From NCBI GenBank assembly GCA_963680875.1, contig OY804577.1, positions 107,891,906 to 107,955,905 on the forward strand: a stretch of 64,000 nucleotides of DNA. The letters run 5' to 3'. Position 1 is the first letter of the stretch; the number at the start of each line of letters is the position of its first letter. The stretch comes from Bathymodiolus brooksi. Lineage: Eukaryota > Mollusca > Bivalvia > Mytilida > Modiolidae. The notes below the pieces were generated by a model. It did not search any database, was not told the DNA's origin, and saw nothing but the letters and a program-made list of their open reading frames with translations. The position numbers were made by a program, and so were the translations under genes. Shown piece after piece: positions 11,306 to 22,792 of this stretch.

Positions 11306-11611
11306 AGGGACGGACCATTTAACTTCCAGGGGTGGGGGGGTTATGGTTTTTTTTCTAAAAAAAATATTCTGATTCCCAATGTTGCTGAAAAAAATATTCT
11401 GATTTTGATGGAGGAAAAAAATAATAATCTGATTCAGAGTTTTTGCCATATAACCTAATGTTAAATTCTGGGGAAAAAAATTTGGGCTTAGCGCGACAAA
11501 AAAATATATATATTCTAACTCGTGATGTCCGAAAAATAAATTCTGAGCGAAACAAAAAAACCACGACCCCCCCCCCCCTCCACCCTTGCAAGTTAAATGG
11601 TCGGTCCCTAA
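11306..11611. mobile_element. MITE family B, copy 1
   Basis: About 305 bp with inverted ends AGGGAC(G/C)GACCATTTAAC (left at 11307, right ending at 11610). The inside holds several T- or A-run stretches with AATATTCTGATT motifs and an outer G-run/C-run pair next to the ends. A related copy is at 22514-22755. No coding capacity is credible; the open frames across it are by-products of low complexity. Confidence 0.7.
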
Positions 11612-12737
11612 TGCCACACTGATGTAATATGATACACAACATCATATAATATGGACTGGTAAATGTACACAGTACTAACAATTGTTTCACATTATCATTG
11701 TGATGGTTTTTACTGATAAATATTTTATATTGGATATAATATCAAACCATAGCTGTTTACACATGAATTACCTTTATATAATATATATTAAAGGTAATTT
11801 GTTAGAGAATAAACACAAAACATTTGGCAAAAATACAATTGGTATTCTATGTTTCGAATTGTGAGAGAATAAACACAAAAACAATCTACTTAAAGACATG
11901 TTACAGTCAATCTCATTTAAACAGTGTATATAGGGTGTTATGATTGTAGAAATAAAGATAACATATGTTGTGTTTGATAGTTTTCTTTTCTAGTTAAGGA
12001 ATAATAAAATATTGCAATTCAAGAATATTTTCAACATAACTTTTACCATTTATTTTTACTCGATACTTGAATAGAGTGTTCTAACAACCTAAAAATCAAC
12101 AAAAATTCCTACGTTACAAACAACATAGCTAACGAATATCAGAAGTAGTTTATAAACCAGTACGTATACTCTACAACAGACAGATGAGTTTCAGTCAACG
12201 TAGGAACATTGATTATAGCGAAAAATATTGACCTCTGTAGGCAATATTCATCCAGTTTCAAAGGAATAGGCTATACAATTCTCTTTTTGTCTAGCCACAC
12301 AGTAAAAATAGTTTCCTCTAAATTCTCCATTTATGACTTTATCGTGTTTTAGAAAGAATATCATTGATTCTCAAGTTAATACCATCTTTTCAAAGGAATG
12401 TGTACAAGTTTCATAAAATTTCATTAATTGTCAGAAAATATGAATGTGTTTTTCATAATTTTGTAAATTTGCAATTCATGTCGTTGGTAACGTAAGAATC
12501 ATCTTTCAACATTGAAATCCTTTTTCTATCGAAAGTGAAATGTTCATGTTTTATGATTAGCAAAACAATTAAAGGCGTACAAAAAAACCACATTCCACAT
12601 TTTAAATTACTTTTAAAGGTAACGTGACCCCACGCCGTATTGGTGATAGACTTGTATGAGTTGTTTAAAAGTAATCCAACTACCTAACTCGTTGAGTCAC
12701 CCGAGTTGATTTTGAACATGTGTAAACTTAATTGACA
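11612..12737. other. Non-coding AT-rich stretch
   Basis: I see no gene, repeat family or structured element here. A short direct duplication of GAGAATAAACACAAAA occurs at about 11805 and 11863. Confidence 0.4.
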
Positions 12738-12808
12738 TTTTGTTTCGTTTCGCCTTGTTTCGTTTCGTTTCGTTGTGCTTCGTTTCGTTTCGCTGTGTTT
12801 CGTTTCTC
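12738..12808. repeat. Imperfect (GTTTC)n repeat
   Basis: A run of GTTTC units with occasional GTGCTTC or GTGTTTC variants lies just upstream of the Merlin-like fragment. Confidence 0.7.
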
Positions 12809-12843
12809 ACTTTACCGGGATCCATTTAAGAAAAAACAATTCA

Positions 12844-13023
12844 ATGGCGGGTCGTCCTAGAGCTCGAACACAAATAGTACCTCCTCAAGACGTACTTGAT
12901 AATCAAGCTATTCATACCGAGAAATGGACACTTTATGGCCTTGGAAACGCAATGACAGATTCTGATAACAGTAGTAAATCGGCAACACGATTGTTTTATC
13001 AACCTTTCTCAAATTTGTTTTGA
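12844..13023 (+). pseudogene. Merlin/IS1595-like transposase N-terminal fragment, copy 1
   Basis: Starts MAGRPRARTQIVPPQDVLDN and continues through EKWTLYGLGNAMTDSDN, then leaves the family sequence at about 12978 and stops at 13021-13023. The same sequence at 60211-60350 continues further into the WLAAHRLIKNS and C-x2-C region. That combination is why I connect it to the ISXO2/Merlin-type transposases, which start with a similar helix-turn and zinc segment. Only about 45 family residues remain and no catalytic core is present. The family assignment is tentative. Confidence 0.45.
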
Positions 13024-13261
13024 TTTTCGAAATTAGATTACTTATATTTTACTACAGTAAATGTCATTTTAAAAACAAATTGTACCTTTCTCTTCCCAAA
13101 AGCCTTCTACAACTTCTGTTAAAAATTCACTTTAAACATGCACGCAAATTTTTCATAGCCAACAGTTTATAGGCATAGGGTACGTCAGTTTGGCCACTAA
13201 AAACCGCGGGCGCATGGCGCTTAGAACGCGGAAAGGACGATATAAATGGGCACTAAGAACA

Positions 13262-13725
13262 GGGGTCTCTTATATAGATCCGTTCTGGTGTAAGAAGAGT
13301 TTGAAGATACCAAAAGTTTAATCAGAATCCGTAAATTGAGAGACAGACAACACAATGGCCAAAAGCAAAAGGACAAAAGGACAAACAAAGATCTACAAGA
13401 CATACAAATAAAACTAAAGTTTGAATAATACGAACCCCACTATGAACCGGAGATGAACTCAGGTGCTCCGAAAGGGTAAGTAGTTCCTGCTCTACTAGTG
13501 ACACCCGTTGTGTTAATCTAGTTACAAACCCGGTGGAAACTCATGAATGAGGAAAGGGTCGGGAAGTGTTTACGATAAGTGGCACATATCAATGGTCATT
13601 TGTGACACAGATATTCCATAGCGGCCAACCAAGTCATGGTGGCGACCGTAAAGCTTTCAAAGTGATGACTTAAACATAACCAATAGGAACCCTTGGTTCT
13701 GAAAATACATCTGTTGAATACACAA
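13262..13725 (-). repeat. Dispersed repeat family C, copy 1
   Basis: Reversed, it contains the run of blocks TTCGGAGCACCTGAGTTCAT, GGGGTTCGTATTATTC and TTGTCCTTTTGCTTTTGGCC. This pattern recurs at about 35340-35790, 41861-42311, 47940-48200 (plus strand) and 56530-56765, with a stub at 58035-58120. I recognise it as a very common repeat of mussel genomes. Open frames in it are frequent and are not genes. Confidence 0.7.
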
Positions 13726-13804
13726 TGAAACTTCCTTATAAAGTCATTTAATTATTTCATTTTGTTTATTTGCTTCATAAAACAATTTGTCGGAAGTATA
13801 TGAT

Positions 13805-13922
13805 AAAAACCTTTTCCATATCATCCCGGCTACCATCCCTCGATCCATATCAACCCTCGACTGCGTCACGGGCTGATATGGGGGTCTCGGGATGATACCC
13901 GGGCTGATATGGAAAAGGTCAT
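13805..13922. repeat. Foldback hairpin with about 50-bp imperfect arms
   Basis: The left arm starts ACCTTTTCCATATCATCCCGG and the right arm ends CCGGGCTGATATGGAAAAGG. Inner segments (GATCCATATCAACCC / GGGCTGATATGG) pair as well, so two nested alignments are possible. Non-coding. Confidence 0.7.
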
Positions 13923-13979
13923 GTCTTAATGTTTAGTTTAAGTAATAGTCCCGAAATTATTCTGATTTTGCTTAAAATC

Positions 13980-14290
13980 CTGAAAAAGTTTTTTTTTATC
14001 CTGAAAATTCTATAAAATGACTGCGCAAATTAATCACTATAATTATGTTCATTGGTATATACGTTATTAAAATATATCATTCCGAAAACAAACAAATTTA
14101 TATATTTGTATATTCATATACGCATATATTTATTATAATAAACAAAATTCTGTTTTTATCTTGAAAATTCTATTAAAAAAAAATAAAAAAATGACTGCGC
14201 AAATTAATCACTATATGTTCATTGGCATATGCTTATTAAAATAAACAAATTTACGCATATATTTATATAATAACAAATAATAAATACATT
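13980..14290. repeat. Two-copy tandem duplication, AT-rich
   Basis: TGACTGCGCAAATTAATCAC occurs at about 14019 and 14192. Each is followed by ATGTTCATTGG and, further on, ACGCATATATTTAT. The unit is about 173 bp and the second copy is shortened by small deletions. Confidence 0.75.
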
Positions 14291-14659
14291 TTCTTCTAGT
14301 TACTATACCTTCAAGACTGCCTTCGATGTGTTTCCCACGTATATTTTATAACATTTAAACATTGTAAAGACGGCCGTACGCGTAATCGGTATCGTTTACA
14401 ACCCATTATGCAACCAATCGAATTCGGAACGTTGCTACATGAATGTACACACAACCAAGTAGTTAAGTATAAAGGAGAACCGTGTGGGTTTACCTACTGA
14501 TCAAATACAGATTATAGTGAGTGATTGTTTACTGTTAGTGGAGTAAGTTTTCAGTTTTATCATGGTAAGATAAAGTTTCATTCGATTAGATGATAATGGT
14601 GCTGACTTTATACTAAACCAACATACTTAATTGGATTTGTATAATGTTACACTGAAACA

Positions 14660-14872
14660 AAGGTCCGATGGTAGCAATGTCAATCCATTCGGACACATTA
14701 TCCTGATTACGAGCCAACCCGTCTTTGCTCTTTCTCCTTAATGCCGTGTGTTTAGCAGAGAAGCAATAAATATCAATTCCATAGTCTTTGGTTTGAACTG
14801 ATATCTGCTCGAACCCACAATCTACCCCATTTGAGGCTAGCATGCTAACCGTTACACCACAGATGCGGAGCA
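14660..14872 (-). repeat. tRNA-derived SINE (family 2)
   Basis: Reversed, the head reads GTGGTGTAACGGTTAGCATG with box-B-like GGGTTCGAGC. It is followed by CAAACCAAAGACTATGG, TGCTTCTCTGCTAAACAC and a GGATAATGTGTCCGA block. The same order appears at 31205-31460 and 61838-62165. The apparent 98-codon frame across it is not a gene. Confidence 0.7.
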
Positions 14873-14944
14873 CAATATATAAGAATTGTATATTTGAGAT
14901 ATATTGCATTCATCAACATAATTCATGCTTCGCCACTGACATGG

Positions 14945-15065
14945 TTTATTAGATATATTTATTACTGAAAATGTACAGTTCATAAATAATGTTATTATTG
15001 ATTAAGCTAAGGTTCCCCTCCCTCAGGCATAGGTGATCTTAGCTGCTTTTGACTATCGTGTTATT
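14945..15065 (-). repeat. Dispersed repeat family D fragment
   Basis: Reversed, it reads AGCTAAGATCACCTATGCCT and GAGGGAGGGGAACCTTAG, as in the copy at the left edge of the window. Confidence 0.6.
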
Positions 15066-15184
15066 CAAGAATCAAATCGGGAATGTGCAAAAATGTTTAT
15101 TTAAAAAAGTGAACATAATAATATATGTCTATTTTAATACTATAGACATACCTCCTGGTTTGTTCTTTTGATAGAAAATACTAG

Positions 15185-16010
15185 AATGAATCCGGTAAAA
15201 TGTCAAAAGCACTTAGGTATCACTTTAAGTGCAGATTGTAAGTGGTCAAAACACATAAATACCATTACTGAAAAAAACATCCAAAAAAGTGGCAGTTCTG
15301 CGAAAACTTAAATTTAATGTATCTCGAAATCTTCTTGAAACTATGTATTTAACTTGTATACGTCCACTTTAAGTATATGCAGGAGAGGTTTGGAATCATT
15401 GTACTCTCGTCGATTCGGAACCACTTGAAAATAATCATCTTGAAGCCGCACGTATATATAGTAACCGATTTAACGTCTTATGCAAGCTTATTGTTTATTC
15501 ATAAGGAAACTGGATGGGGAAAACTTTCAGTTAAGCGTGAAAAAATAAAACTTTCATTATGCTATAACATAGTCAGTGGCCAATCACCTGATGATCTCCA
15601 AGATTTAGTACCTATTACTGTGAGTCAAACCAGGGATTTCCCTGGTCAAACCAATCACTACAATTTACGAAACTCTAGAAATCTGACTATTCCTCCATGA
15701 AGGCTTTGGTTTTATTTACCATGGTTCTTTTTTCCCAAGTACCATCAGACTCTGGAACAATCTACCAACAGACTTGAGAAATTTTCTTTGCCAACAAATG
15801 TTTAAATATGAATTACAAAAAGTTTATGCCACGCCTGAAAAAAAACCATTTTATTTTTCTACTGGTATTAGAATTGTTAATATATTACATGCTCGGTTAC
15901 GTCAAAAATATAGTAGCCTTAAATGCGATCTATTTAGATGCTATTTAGTTGCCTCTTGTAATTGTGATTGTGGAAACTACATCGAGTCTGTGGATCATTT
16001 CTTTTTAAGA
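15185..16010 (+). pseudogene. Second LINE, reverse transcriptase C-terminus, broken
   Basis: Begins MNPVKCQKHLGITLSADCKW then SKHINTITEK, the post-catalytic segment of a LINE reverse transcriptase. A frameshift near 15280 and an in-frame stop in the IRPL-VYAGEVW segment follow. The next part is more continuous: LSLCYNIVSGQSPDDLQDLV, then SRNLTIPP, STIRLWNNLPTDLRN, and at 15774-16010 LHARLRQKYSSLKCDLFRCY with a C-x-C-x14-H-type zinc segment (NCDCGNYIESVDHFF). This is the usual C-terminal order of mollusc LINE ORF2. Several frames are needed to read it, so it is dead. The 3' end is cut off by the SINE that starts at 16011. It differs in sequence from the LINE at 4115-5676. Confidence 0.8.
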
Positions 16011-16292
16011 GGGCACGGGTGGCTCAATGAGTTATGTAGTTGGATTACCTATCAACTCATACAAGCCTATCACAAATATGGCGTGGGTTCGCGTCCAGCT
16101 TTGTAAATTACAAAAAGGGTGCACTCGACTCGCAGCCGCAAGTGATAACGTTTACCAGTTGCTTGCCCATGGTCGGTGGTTCTCTCCGGGTACTCCGGCT
16201 TCTTCCACCACTAAAACTGGTCGCCATGATATAGCTGAAATATTGCTGAAAGTGGCGTTAAAACACCAAAAATCAAATCAAATCGTTTTAAC
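16011..16292 (+). repeat. tRNA-derived SINE (family 1 body, distinct head)
   Basis: The head GGGCACGGGTGGCTCAATGA has box A-like sequence and GGGTTCGCGTCC fits box B. The body and tail follow (GGTCGGTGGTTCTCTCCGGG, CGCCATGATATAGCTG, GAAAGTGGCGTTAAAACACC) with an ATCAAATCAAATC tail. It is inserted in the coding region of the second LINE. Confidence 0.75.
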
Positions 16293-17119
16293 ATGTAATT
16301 TATATATATATACTTAACACAGAATACAACTGTTCCGTGGCATGAGCAATTTGGGTTTTGAAATAGATATCAAAAATACATTATTTAGAAATGCTTCTTT
16401 TGAAAATGACAAAAACTCTAAACTGTTCTTGCTCTTAACCCTGAAAAATTTGTCTAATAAATTTATATATTGAATATATCCCTGATGTATGAAAGTTCGT
16501 CACCCTAACGCTTCGTCGATAATTTCTATTATCATAGGTTTTAAATCATATATCGTCGCTGTAGTTCAAAAACGTCGTAAGTCAATTAGGGGAAATTATA
16601 CAGGAGACAACAAAAACTGTCCAAAATTGAACCCTTGCATGTAACAACTCTGATATCTGTAATATAAAGTTCGTGTGAAGTATGTAATCAATATCTGCTT
16701 TGTTGGTGGTGTTTAAGTAGTCCAGGGGGTGGGGACATGAGATACGTTATTTTCACTTTAAATATTGCTAGACCAATAGTATTTTACGACGTTATTTGTT
16801 GTTTCAACATGTTGAAGACCTTGTACTGATCTCTGTATGGATATTTATATCATTGCCGTTGGTGATTTTCTGGTACATTCGTGGTATATAATTATAGAAA
16901 TGGTCATAATTATTCTTGTAATAATTGCACATAATCAAAGAAGCAAAGACAGCATCAGTCACTCTACTAGATATCTTAATATGTGAGACTAGAGCTGAGT
17001 GGCATAATCTGAATATGATAAAGACGTAAAGTTTTATTGTATAATTGTAAAGAATTCACTACATTATTCATCATGATGCCTATCAATGTGTAAAATGATA
17101 GATAAATAAATTTCTACCT

Positions 17120-17700
17120 GAAATTTATAAAACAAACTATTTAATTATTTGGATAAATTCAATAAAAAGTTCAATTGAAAACCTTTGAAATATTTTCAAA
17201 GCGACTTAATGAACTTAGTCTATTTTGACCAATAGTAACATGTTCAACAAAAAGTTCTTGAAATTTTCTAATAAAATATTAATTTTTAAAACCATATAGA
17301 AAAGACAATTCCAGCACAAAAAGTTAAAAAGAAAACCTTTCCTTGAAATTTTCAAAACAATACAAATATCTATGCAGACAAAATATGCAATGGAAAACTT
17401 CTCCTTGAAATTTTCAAAGCAATAAAAAATCTATGCAGACAAATATGCAATAAAAAACTTCTCCTTGAAATTTTCAAAACAATAAAAAAAATCTATACAG
17501 ACAAATATGCAATAAAAAAAACTTCACCTTGAAATTTTCAAACAATACAAAAATATGTTCAAAATCTGCAATTGAAAACTTCTCCTTGAAATTATCAAAC
17601 AAATTATTGAACTATTTGATCAAATTCAAGTCATTTTAACACAAATGTTCCGTTGAAAAAATCTCCTTGAAATTCCCGAAACAAATTATTAATAACTGGC
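17120..17700. repeat. Degenerate 60-bp A-rich tandem repeat
   Basis: The phrase CTCCTTGAAATTTTCAAA recurs about every 60 bp, separated by CAATAAAAAATCTATGCAGA-like and CAAATATGCAAT segments. About eight decayed copies lie in the 3' non-coding part of the transposon. Confidence 0.75.
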
Positions 17701-17766
17701 GTTAAAATGTTCGTTTAATAACTTTTCAGAAATAAATGTTTGCAATCAACATAATCCCATCGTTTT

Positions 17767-19869
17767 TCAGCAGTGAGGCAAGCCATCAAAGAAGTGATGA
17801 TAATCCCTTGGAATAACACTTTTCAGTTCCTGGAGATGTTTGTACTTTGTGGCCTTAATAGGCAAAGACGAAGCGTGAAGATTATTCACACGATCCTCCC
17901 CAGTAGGCTCTGACACTTTTGCTCGCCTAGGTAGGTCCAGAAAATCTCTTTCCATTGCAAGTTTATACCTGATTTCACCTGACGGGCAATACATAAGTGC
18001 TCTTATATCGACGACCACATTATCTCCCACTCTATAGCCAGGTCGGATAGAATTGTAATATTTCAGATCTGAATAGTTCTTAAAGAAATCATGAGTCAAA
18101 TATTTCACTCTGTTCGAGCTCCTTCAAAGATATCAATGTAGTTGACAGGAACATAGATTGGCTTGTTTTTCAACTTGCGCTCAATAACACTGAACACTAT
18201 CTACCTCCATTTGCGTATGGCCCTTTTCAAGGTATTTCTGAAAAATTGTGATGTTTCTGTCATGTGCAGCTTTCAACAATGTATTTGACAAAGTGATATT
18301 GCGGTTCTGATAGGTACATCCGTCACTGTATATAATTAATGTCTTTACAGTTTCATCTATTTCTGATATGTAATCAAATACACATGAGGCAAATGAATTA
18401 GAGGTTAGATCTCCTTCTGATTCTGTCCAGAAATAGCAAAGTACATCTCTGGTTTTCATATCATAGATCGTAAAGTTATGACAAGATAACTTCGTCTTGT
18501 AGTATAAAGCACTTGCTTTCAGTGATGGACATAAAAGAACTGCTTGTAGATCCATAGTTATTACTTTTATATTCTCACTAGTCATAGCTTCTGCTTTGTC
18601 CTTGACCTTTTCCTGTCGAGCTTCTTCCTTTCTAGCTATATGTTGCTCATAAAGTTCCCTTTCTATATTTCCGGACTCGTAACTACAACAAATGTCACAC
18701 TGATCTTTTCTAGGCTTAAAGAGAGATACATTTTGTTCTTCCAATAGATTTAGGAAAGGCGGCCTACTCAATATCGGTTTTTCATCTATAGTTACATGTT
18801 TCGTGTACTCTCTATGCAATTCCGCTACCGAGGCAAAGACTGGTTCTAAGTAGAGTTTACTGCTTGAAGCACGACAGTAATGACTCGGAAGTTTAGGTAG
18901 ACTCATAAGAAAGTTTCTTGCAAATATCTTCTTGTCACTTTCTTCTTGTCTCTGTGGTCTCTGATAATGTTCCTTATTTGGAATTCCATTCGTTGATTTC
19001 ATAACCCAGTCATACATCATTCTTTCTCCGATGCCAAGTGTACTTAAAAACATACTTTTACAAACTGGAAACTTTCCATTTTCTTTACGAAGAAAATAAA
19101 GAAATAAACAGTTCCTTCTACTGTCTGTTTCTAATGTTCTTTGTTTCACATCTCGTTGCTCTACTAAGCTACAAACAAACACCCTCTTTTCATCCCAGGT
19201 CAATGTCCAGAACCTGTTAAAAATCTCCTTTCTTTCATTATCTGTAAACAATAGACACTTTCTCTTCTTTGACTTGTTACAGGTCTTGCTACATCCTCTA
19301 GGCGACACTATTCTTTCGTTTCGGTCAATGCAATAAGTCTTAACTCCTTCTTCGTTTTTCGACACTCCTTTGTATTGTTTACCTTCCATTCGTAGTCTCT
19401 TATTGACATTCTTGCACCATTCTTCTTTTTTCTTTCTCTGCCATACAGGGACAGTTTCTTCAGCATTTTCGTTTTCATCTATTCCATTGTTCCTGTCTTC
19501 ACCTAGGACGCGTTCTGCATCGTTTTGATTGTCTCTTGATTCATCGGTTTCTAAATTATTCCTTTCAATCAAATTCTGGTTGTTATTGTTGTTTACATCC
19601 TGTTCTGGAATCCAATCTGGATCCTTCATAGAATCGTCAAAATCTATATGATTTTCTTCGCCGGAATCAAAATTGTCCGATTCATCACATTCTAAAGATG
19701 ATGATTTGTTCTTCCGAAAGGTTTCTAATTTTTGGCCTTGGATTCTTAAAAAAGTTACTGCATTTGGAATTGATATAGGTTCATTTATCTCTGTTTCATT
19801 ATCACGTGACTGTCTTGCCAATGCCAGTTCTACCAATTTATTTCCACGAGAAAAGTTATTAGCATCCAT
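17767..19869 (-). pseudogene. DDE-like transposase, frameshifted near its end
   Basis: Starts MDANNFSRGNKLVELALARQ at 19869 and is open for 562 codons. The first third is acidic and Asn-rich (low complexity). Then come basic CNKSKKRK, a C-x2-C pair (KDQCDICCSYE), and a core with three acidic landmarks: MDLQAVLLCPSLKAS, IIYSDGCTYQNRN and GHTQMEVDS. These are plausible DDD/E catalytic positions, and the same motif set occurs in uncharacterised invertebrate transposase-like proteins. A one-base loss near 18190 turns the SVH-x-VIERKL region into a premature stop; the reading continues in another frame (KLKNKPIYVPVNYIDIFEGA), shifts again near 18118, and finishes in a 113-codon frame ending DYHHFFDGLPHC at 17767. 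The repaired length would be about 700 residues. Its start overlaps the stop of the upstream segment by 11 bases. Role: most likely cutting and joining of the transposon ends (inference). Confidence 0.65.
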
Positions 19870-20137
19870 TCCTGTAATTAGGGTGAAATGTCCATTCCAT
19901 TACTTTAAAATTACCAGACAAAACACTACCATCAATGACTTGATAGCGAGGAGAATTGTCCTTGAATATCGTGTAATATATGGTCGGAATAAAATCAAAT
20001 TGTTTTCCTTTTGATGCAAAATGGCCAAGTTCTCGGTTTACTAATGTTTTTACAATACTTTGACTCTTGGTTACGCGATAGTCACAATCTGTTGGAGTAT
20101 TTCCTTGCCATTTACTTGGATTTCTAATCACTATCAT
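19859..20137 (-). pseudogene. Middle segment of the PHD-DDE transposon
   Basis: A 92-codon frame starting MIVIRNPSKWQGNTPTDCDY, with VKTLVNRELGHFASKGKQFD in the middle. I do not recognise it. It lies directly between the PHD segment and the transposase, in the same frame as the PHD segment past one stop codon (about 20147), and its own stop overlaps the next start. It may be one continuous protein with the PHD segment. Confidence 0.45.
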
Positions 20138-20422
20138 ATGCTCCGCTTAAGAACCATCGCATTCGTCACATAAATAACTACCACCCGGAAATTCATCATC
20201 TGTAATATTCTATGGAATGTTAGAAACACAATTAAAATGATATCGTCTGTCACAAACGGCACATTTCAGCCATCGCGTTCCATTGGATTCAATCAAAATA
20301 ACAATCGTTTCCCTTAATAATTCGGTTTCTAATGATAAAGGGTCCACGGCAACTTTGTTACATGTTAAACAAATCCAGTCCTCTTCGTATTGAGTAGAGT
20401 CGGAATTCGTAGACTGAGACAT
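20138..20422 (-). pseudogene. PHD-finger segment of the transposon
   Basis: Starts MSQSTNSDSTQYEEDW at 20422, preceded by a good splice acceptor (TATTTTTCAG). Visible zinc ligands in order: WICLTC (C-x2-C), WLKCAVCDRRYHFNC (C-x2-C, H-x2-C), a stop codon at 20210, then YLCDEC (C-x2-C). The C4HC3 spacing and the W-x2-C, Y-H positions fit a PHD finger, a module that usually binds histone H3 tails. One in-frame stop between the sixth and seventh ligand breaks it, with another before the next segment. Confidence 0.6.
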
Positions 20423-21173
20423 CTTTCTGAAAAATATACATTCAATAAAATGAAATAAATACATGCTTTCGATCAATGTCAAATTGTTTTCATAAAAACA
20501 AGAAAAAAACAAAACACCCATCCCCCTATAATAATACAAAATGAGTGTGTAATTAAAAATAAGTACATGCGAAAACATCGTATCTTTTGAATTATTGAGA
20601 TAGGGATCCATTCGAAAAACACGGACATTATAAACACATCAATATTTGACCAATATCATTACATTTTAATCGTAAACAATTGAAAATACATCATGAAACC
20701 ATGGAATAAAGGACTATCTATCATTACATAAGCTCTTACAGTGAACGAAAACGATTTAAATCGTGAAAATTGTTGGTCAAAATTTACTGATGTTTATTTT
20801 GTAACTATTTGTCATTATTTTCAAGTAAAACAGTGATTATAGTTTGAATATGTGATATTAATTTATTACATATTGCTATTAAAAGATTAAAATGGTATAA
20901 TTATCTATATTTTAACCAAACTGTACCTTCAACGTGACATCTTCTTTCTCCAGAAAATTTCCCATTTGAGATACGACTTTTTAGAATTAAAAACAAATCA
21001 GCAATCAGAGTACAATATTTTCTCACACGACAAAATTCAAACTTCCCATTGGTTTAAAGGTCCAACAATTTCTAATTCGGCGGAAAACAACTAGTTGATT
21101 CAAAATATTCTGAAACATGAATTTCGCAAAATCATTGAGTTACGACGTTTTCGAACTACAACGACGATATGTA

Positions 21174-22255
21174 TTATTTTCCTGCAATTGTGACATATTT
21201 TTGGTACAATTATTTTTTCAATGCACCGTATAATCGTAAACAATGAAAACTAGGTCAAAACCATATTGGAAATAGATGTGCATAAAACTTCGTCAGTTAG
21301 CGCATGTCCTAAAGATGTGATGTATTACCAAAAGTTTTATAAAGGCCAAAAGCTATTAAGACATTTGTTTAAATATGGACTAATGTTTTTAATTTATTAT
21401 ACATATGTCACTAATGCATAAAAGGATAAGAAATTGTCTTGTATCTTACTGTTACAACTCGATGCTTTGTCTGAAATTTTTTTTTATGTAAGACAAATGT
21501 TAGAAATAAAAATAGAATTTTACAAGCTTTTTGGATTGAATAATAATTTTATTTTATTTTATTTTACATATATAAATAGTTTCGGCCCCTGATCATTTAC
21601 TCTTTACTTTTGTTTCCATTTGCTCAATTTGGTAATTGTTTTTTAAACAGCACGTTTTCATTGCAAAATGGCGGCAATACATCGCAAGAACAAACATACT
21701 TTAACGAACGTCGTAATAGTAGTTGTCTATTATTTTCCCACCTCAATAATCACGTGATGATAGATAAAATCTTCATTCTAAATAAAAAATGTAAACAAAA
21801 AATTGAGGACTCGTTTATAAGGCAATAAAAGACAATGAAAGGTGTCGGAAAAAGGGAGTTAGTAAAACGTGGTGAAATGTTCATATGTTAAGAAAGTAAA
21901 CGAGTACTGACTTGGTTGAAACGCACCTTGACTTAAATCACTGTCAGTGGTCAAAATTGACGTCTGCAAACTAATCAGCTTGACAAATGCGCAGACACTG
22001 GACAAACACAGCCATACACGAGAAAAACTCAAAGGTGACGAAGTTTTATGCATAACGAATTTGAATGTACCGACGATACATCATACATCAGACGACAACT
22101 ACGTTGTGTAGCCGCTCCCGTACTTGTGTTTAAAGATACGTGTATGTAAAACTGACTTTTACATTCTAGCCAATAGAACCTGTTATACTTTTATTGAAAC
22201 TAAGAGTGATTTTATTCAATGGGTACAATTATCAAAAGAAATATTATAGGATTAC
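21174..22255. other. Non-coding stretch with (TTTTA)n
   Basis: AT-rich, with a TTTTATTTTATTTTATTTTA run at about 21545-21566. Two open frames (21610-21828 plus, 21859-22053 minus) show no motif I can support. Confidence 0.35.
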
Positions 22256-22392
22256 CGTAAACGCATTTTTTCCGGAGTTTATTGATGTATAACCTGGACC
22301 AATTCACTCACAAACAAGGACTTTTATGTAAGTTTGTGGGTGACTTGGTCCAGGTTATACATCAATAAACTCCGGAAAAAATGCGTTTATAC
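22256..22392. repeat. Near-perfect foldback hairpin, about 55-bp arms
   Basis: The left arm begins TAAACGCATTTTTTCCGGAG and continues into TTGATGTATAACCTGGACCA; the right arm is its inverse, ending CTCCGGAAAAAATGCGTTTA. The loop is about 20 bases. High arm identity suggests recent origin or conversion. Confidence 0.85.
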
Positions 22393-22513
22393 CTTATACA
22401 TGTAATTCTGTAACTAAGTTTTTTTTTCATTTGTTTTGAAAATTTACCTTTGGGGATCCCCAGTACGCACACATACATTCCATTGATGTGTGTCGGCCAT
22501 GAATAACAAAATG

Positions 22514-22755
22514 CACTAAGGGACCGACCATTTAACTTGCAGGGGGGGGGGGGGGGGGGGGTATGTGGTTTTTTTCGTTCACAAAATTTTTTTCGGACAA
22601 CACGAGAGTTAGAATATTTTTTTCCTCAGAATTTAACATTAGGTTATATGACAAAAACTCTGAATCAGATTTTTTTTTTTTTCCTCCTCCAAAATCAGAA
22701 TATTTTTTTCAGCAACATTGGGAATCAGAATATTTTTTTTAGAAAAAAACCCATT
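22514..22755 (-). mobile_element. MITE family B, copy 2 (one end missing)
   Basis: One end reads AGGGACCGACCATTTAAC followed by a G run. The inside matches the 11306-11611 copy (AATTTAACATTAGGTTATAT, CAGCAACATTGGGAATCAGA) in reverse. The other inverted end is not found, so the copy is truncated near 22750. Confidence 0.65.
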
Positions 22756-22792
22756 AATAACAATAAACATTGTTTCTTTTATCTTTTTTTAA

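Larger units (their letters stand above)
16547..21173 (-). mobile_element. 4.6-kb DNA transposon with PHD and DDE-like coding parts
   Basis: Inverted ends of about 40 bp flank it. Left (16547-16586) contains ATCGTCGCTGTAGTTC and AAAAACGTCGTAAGTCAAT; right (21134-21173) reversed contains ATCGTCGTTGTAGTTC and GAAAACGTCGTAACTCAAT, about 35 of 40 identical. All coding parts inside are on the minus strand, in the order PHD segment, a 92-codon segment, then a transposase-like gene. I cannot fix the target duplication by eye. Superfamily is uncertain; Sola-like is one candidate. Confidence 0.65.

Noticed and set aside
11039..11690. Several overlapping open frames on both strands
   Set aside because: They cross a SINE and MITE family B and reflect low-complexity T and A runs.
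14613..14909. 98-codon minus-strand frame
   Set aside because: It is the antisense reading of SINE family 2; a similar false frame appears at 31191-31424.
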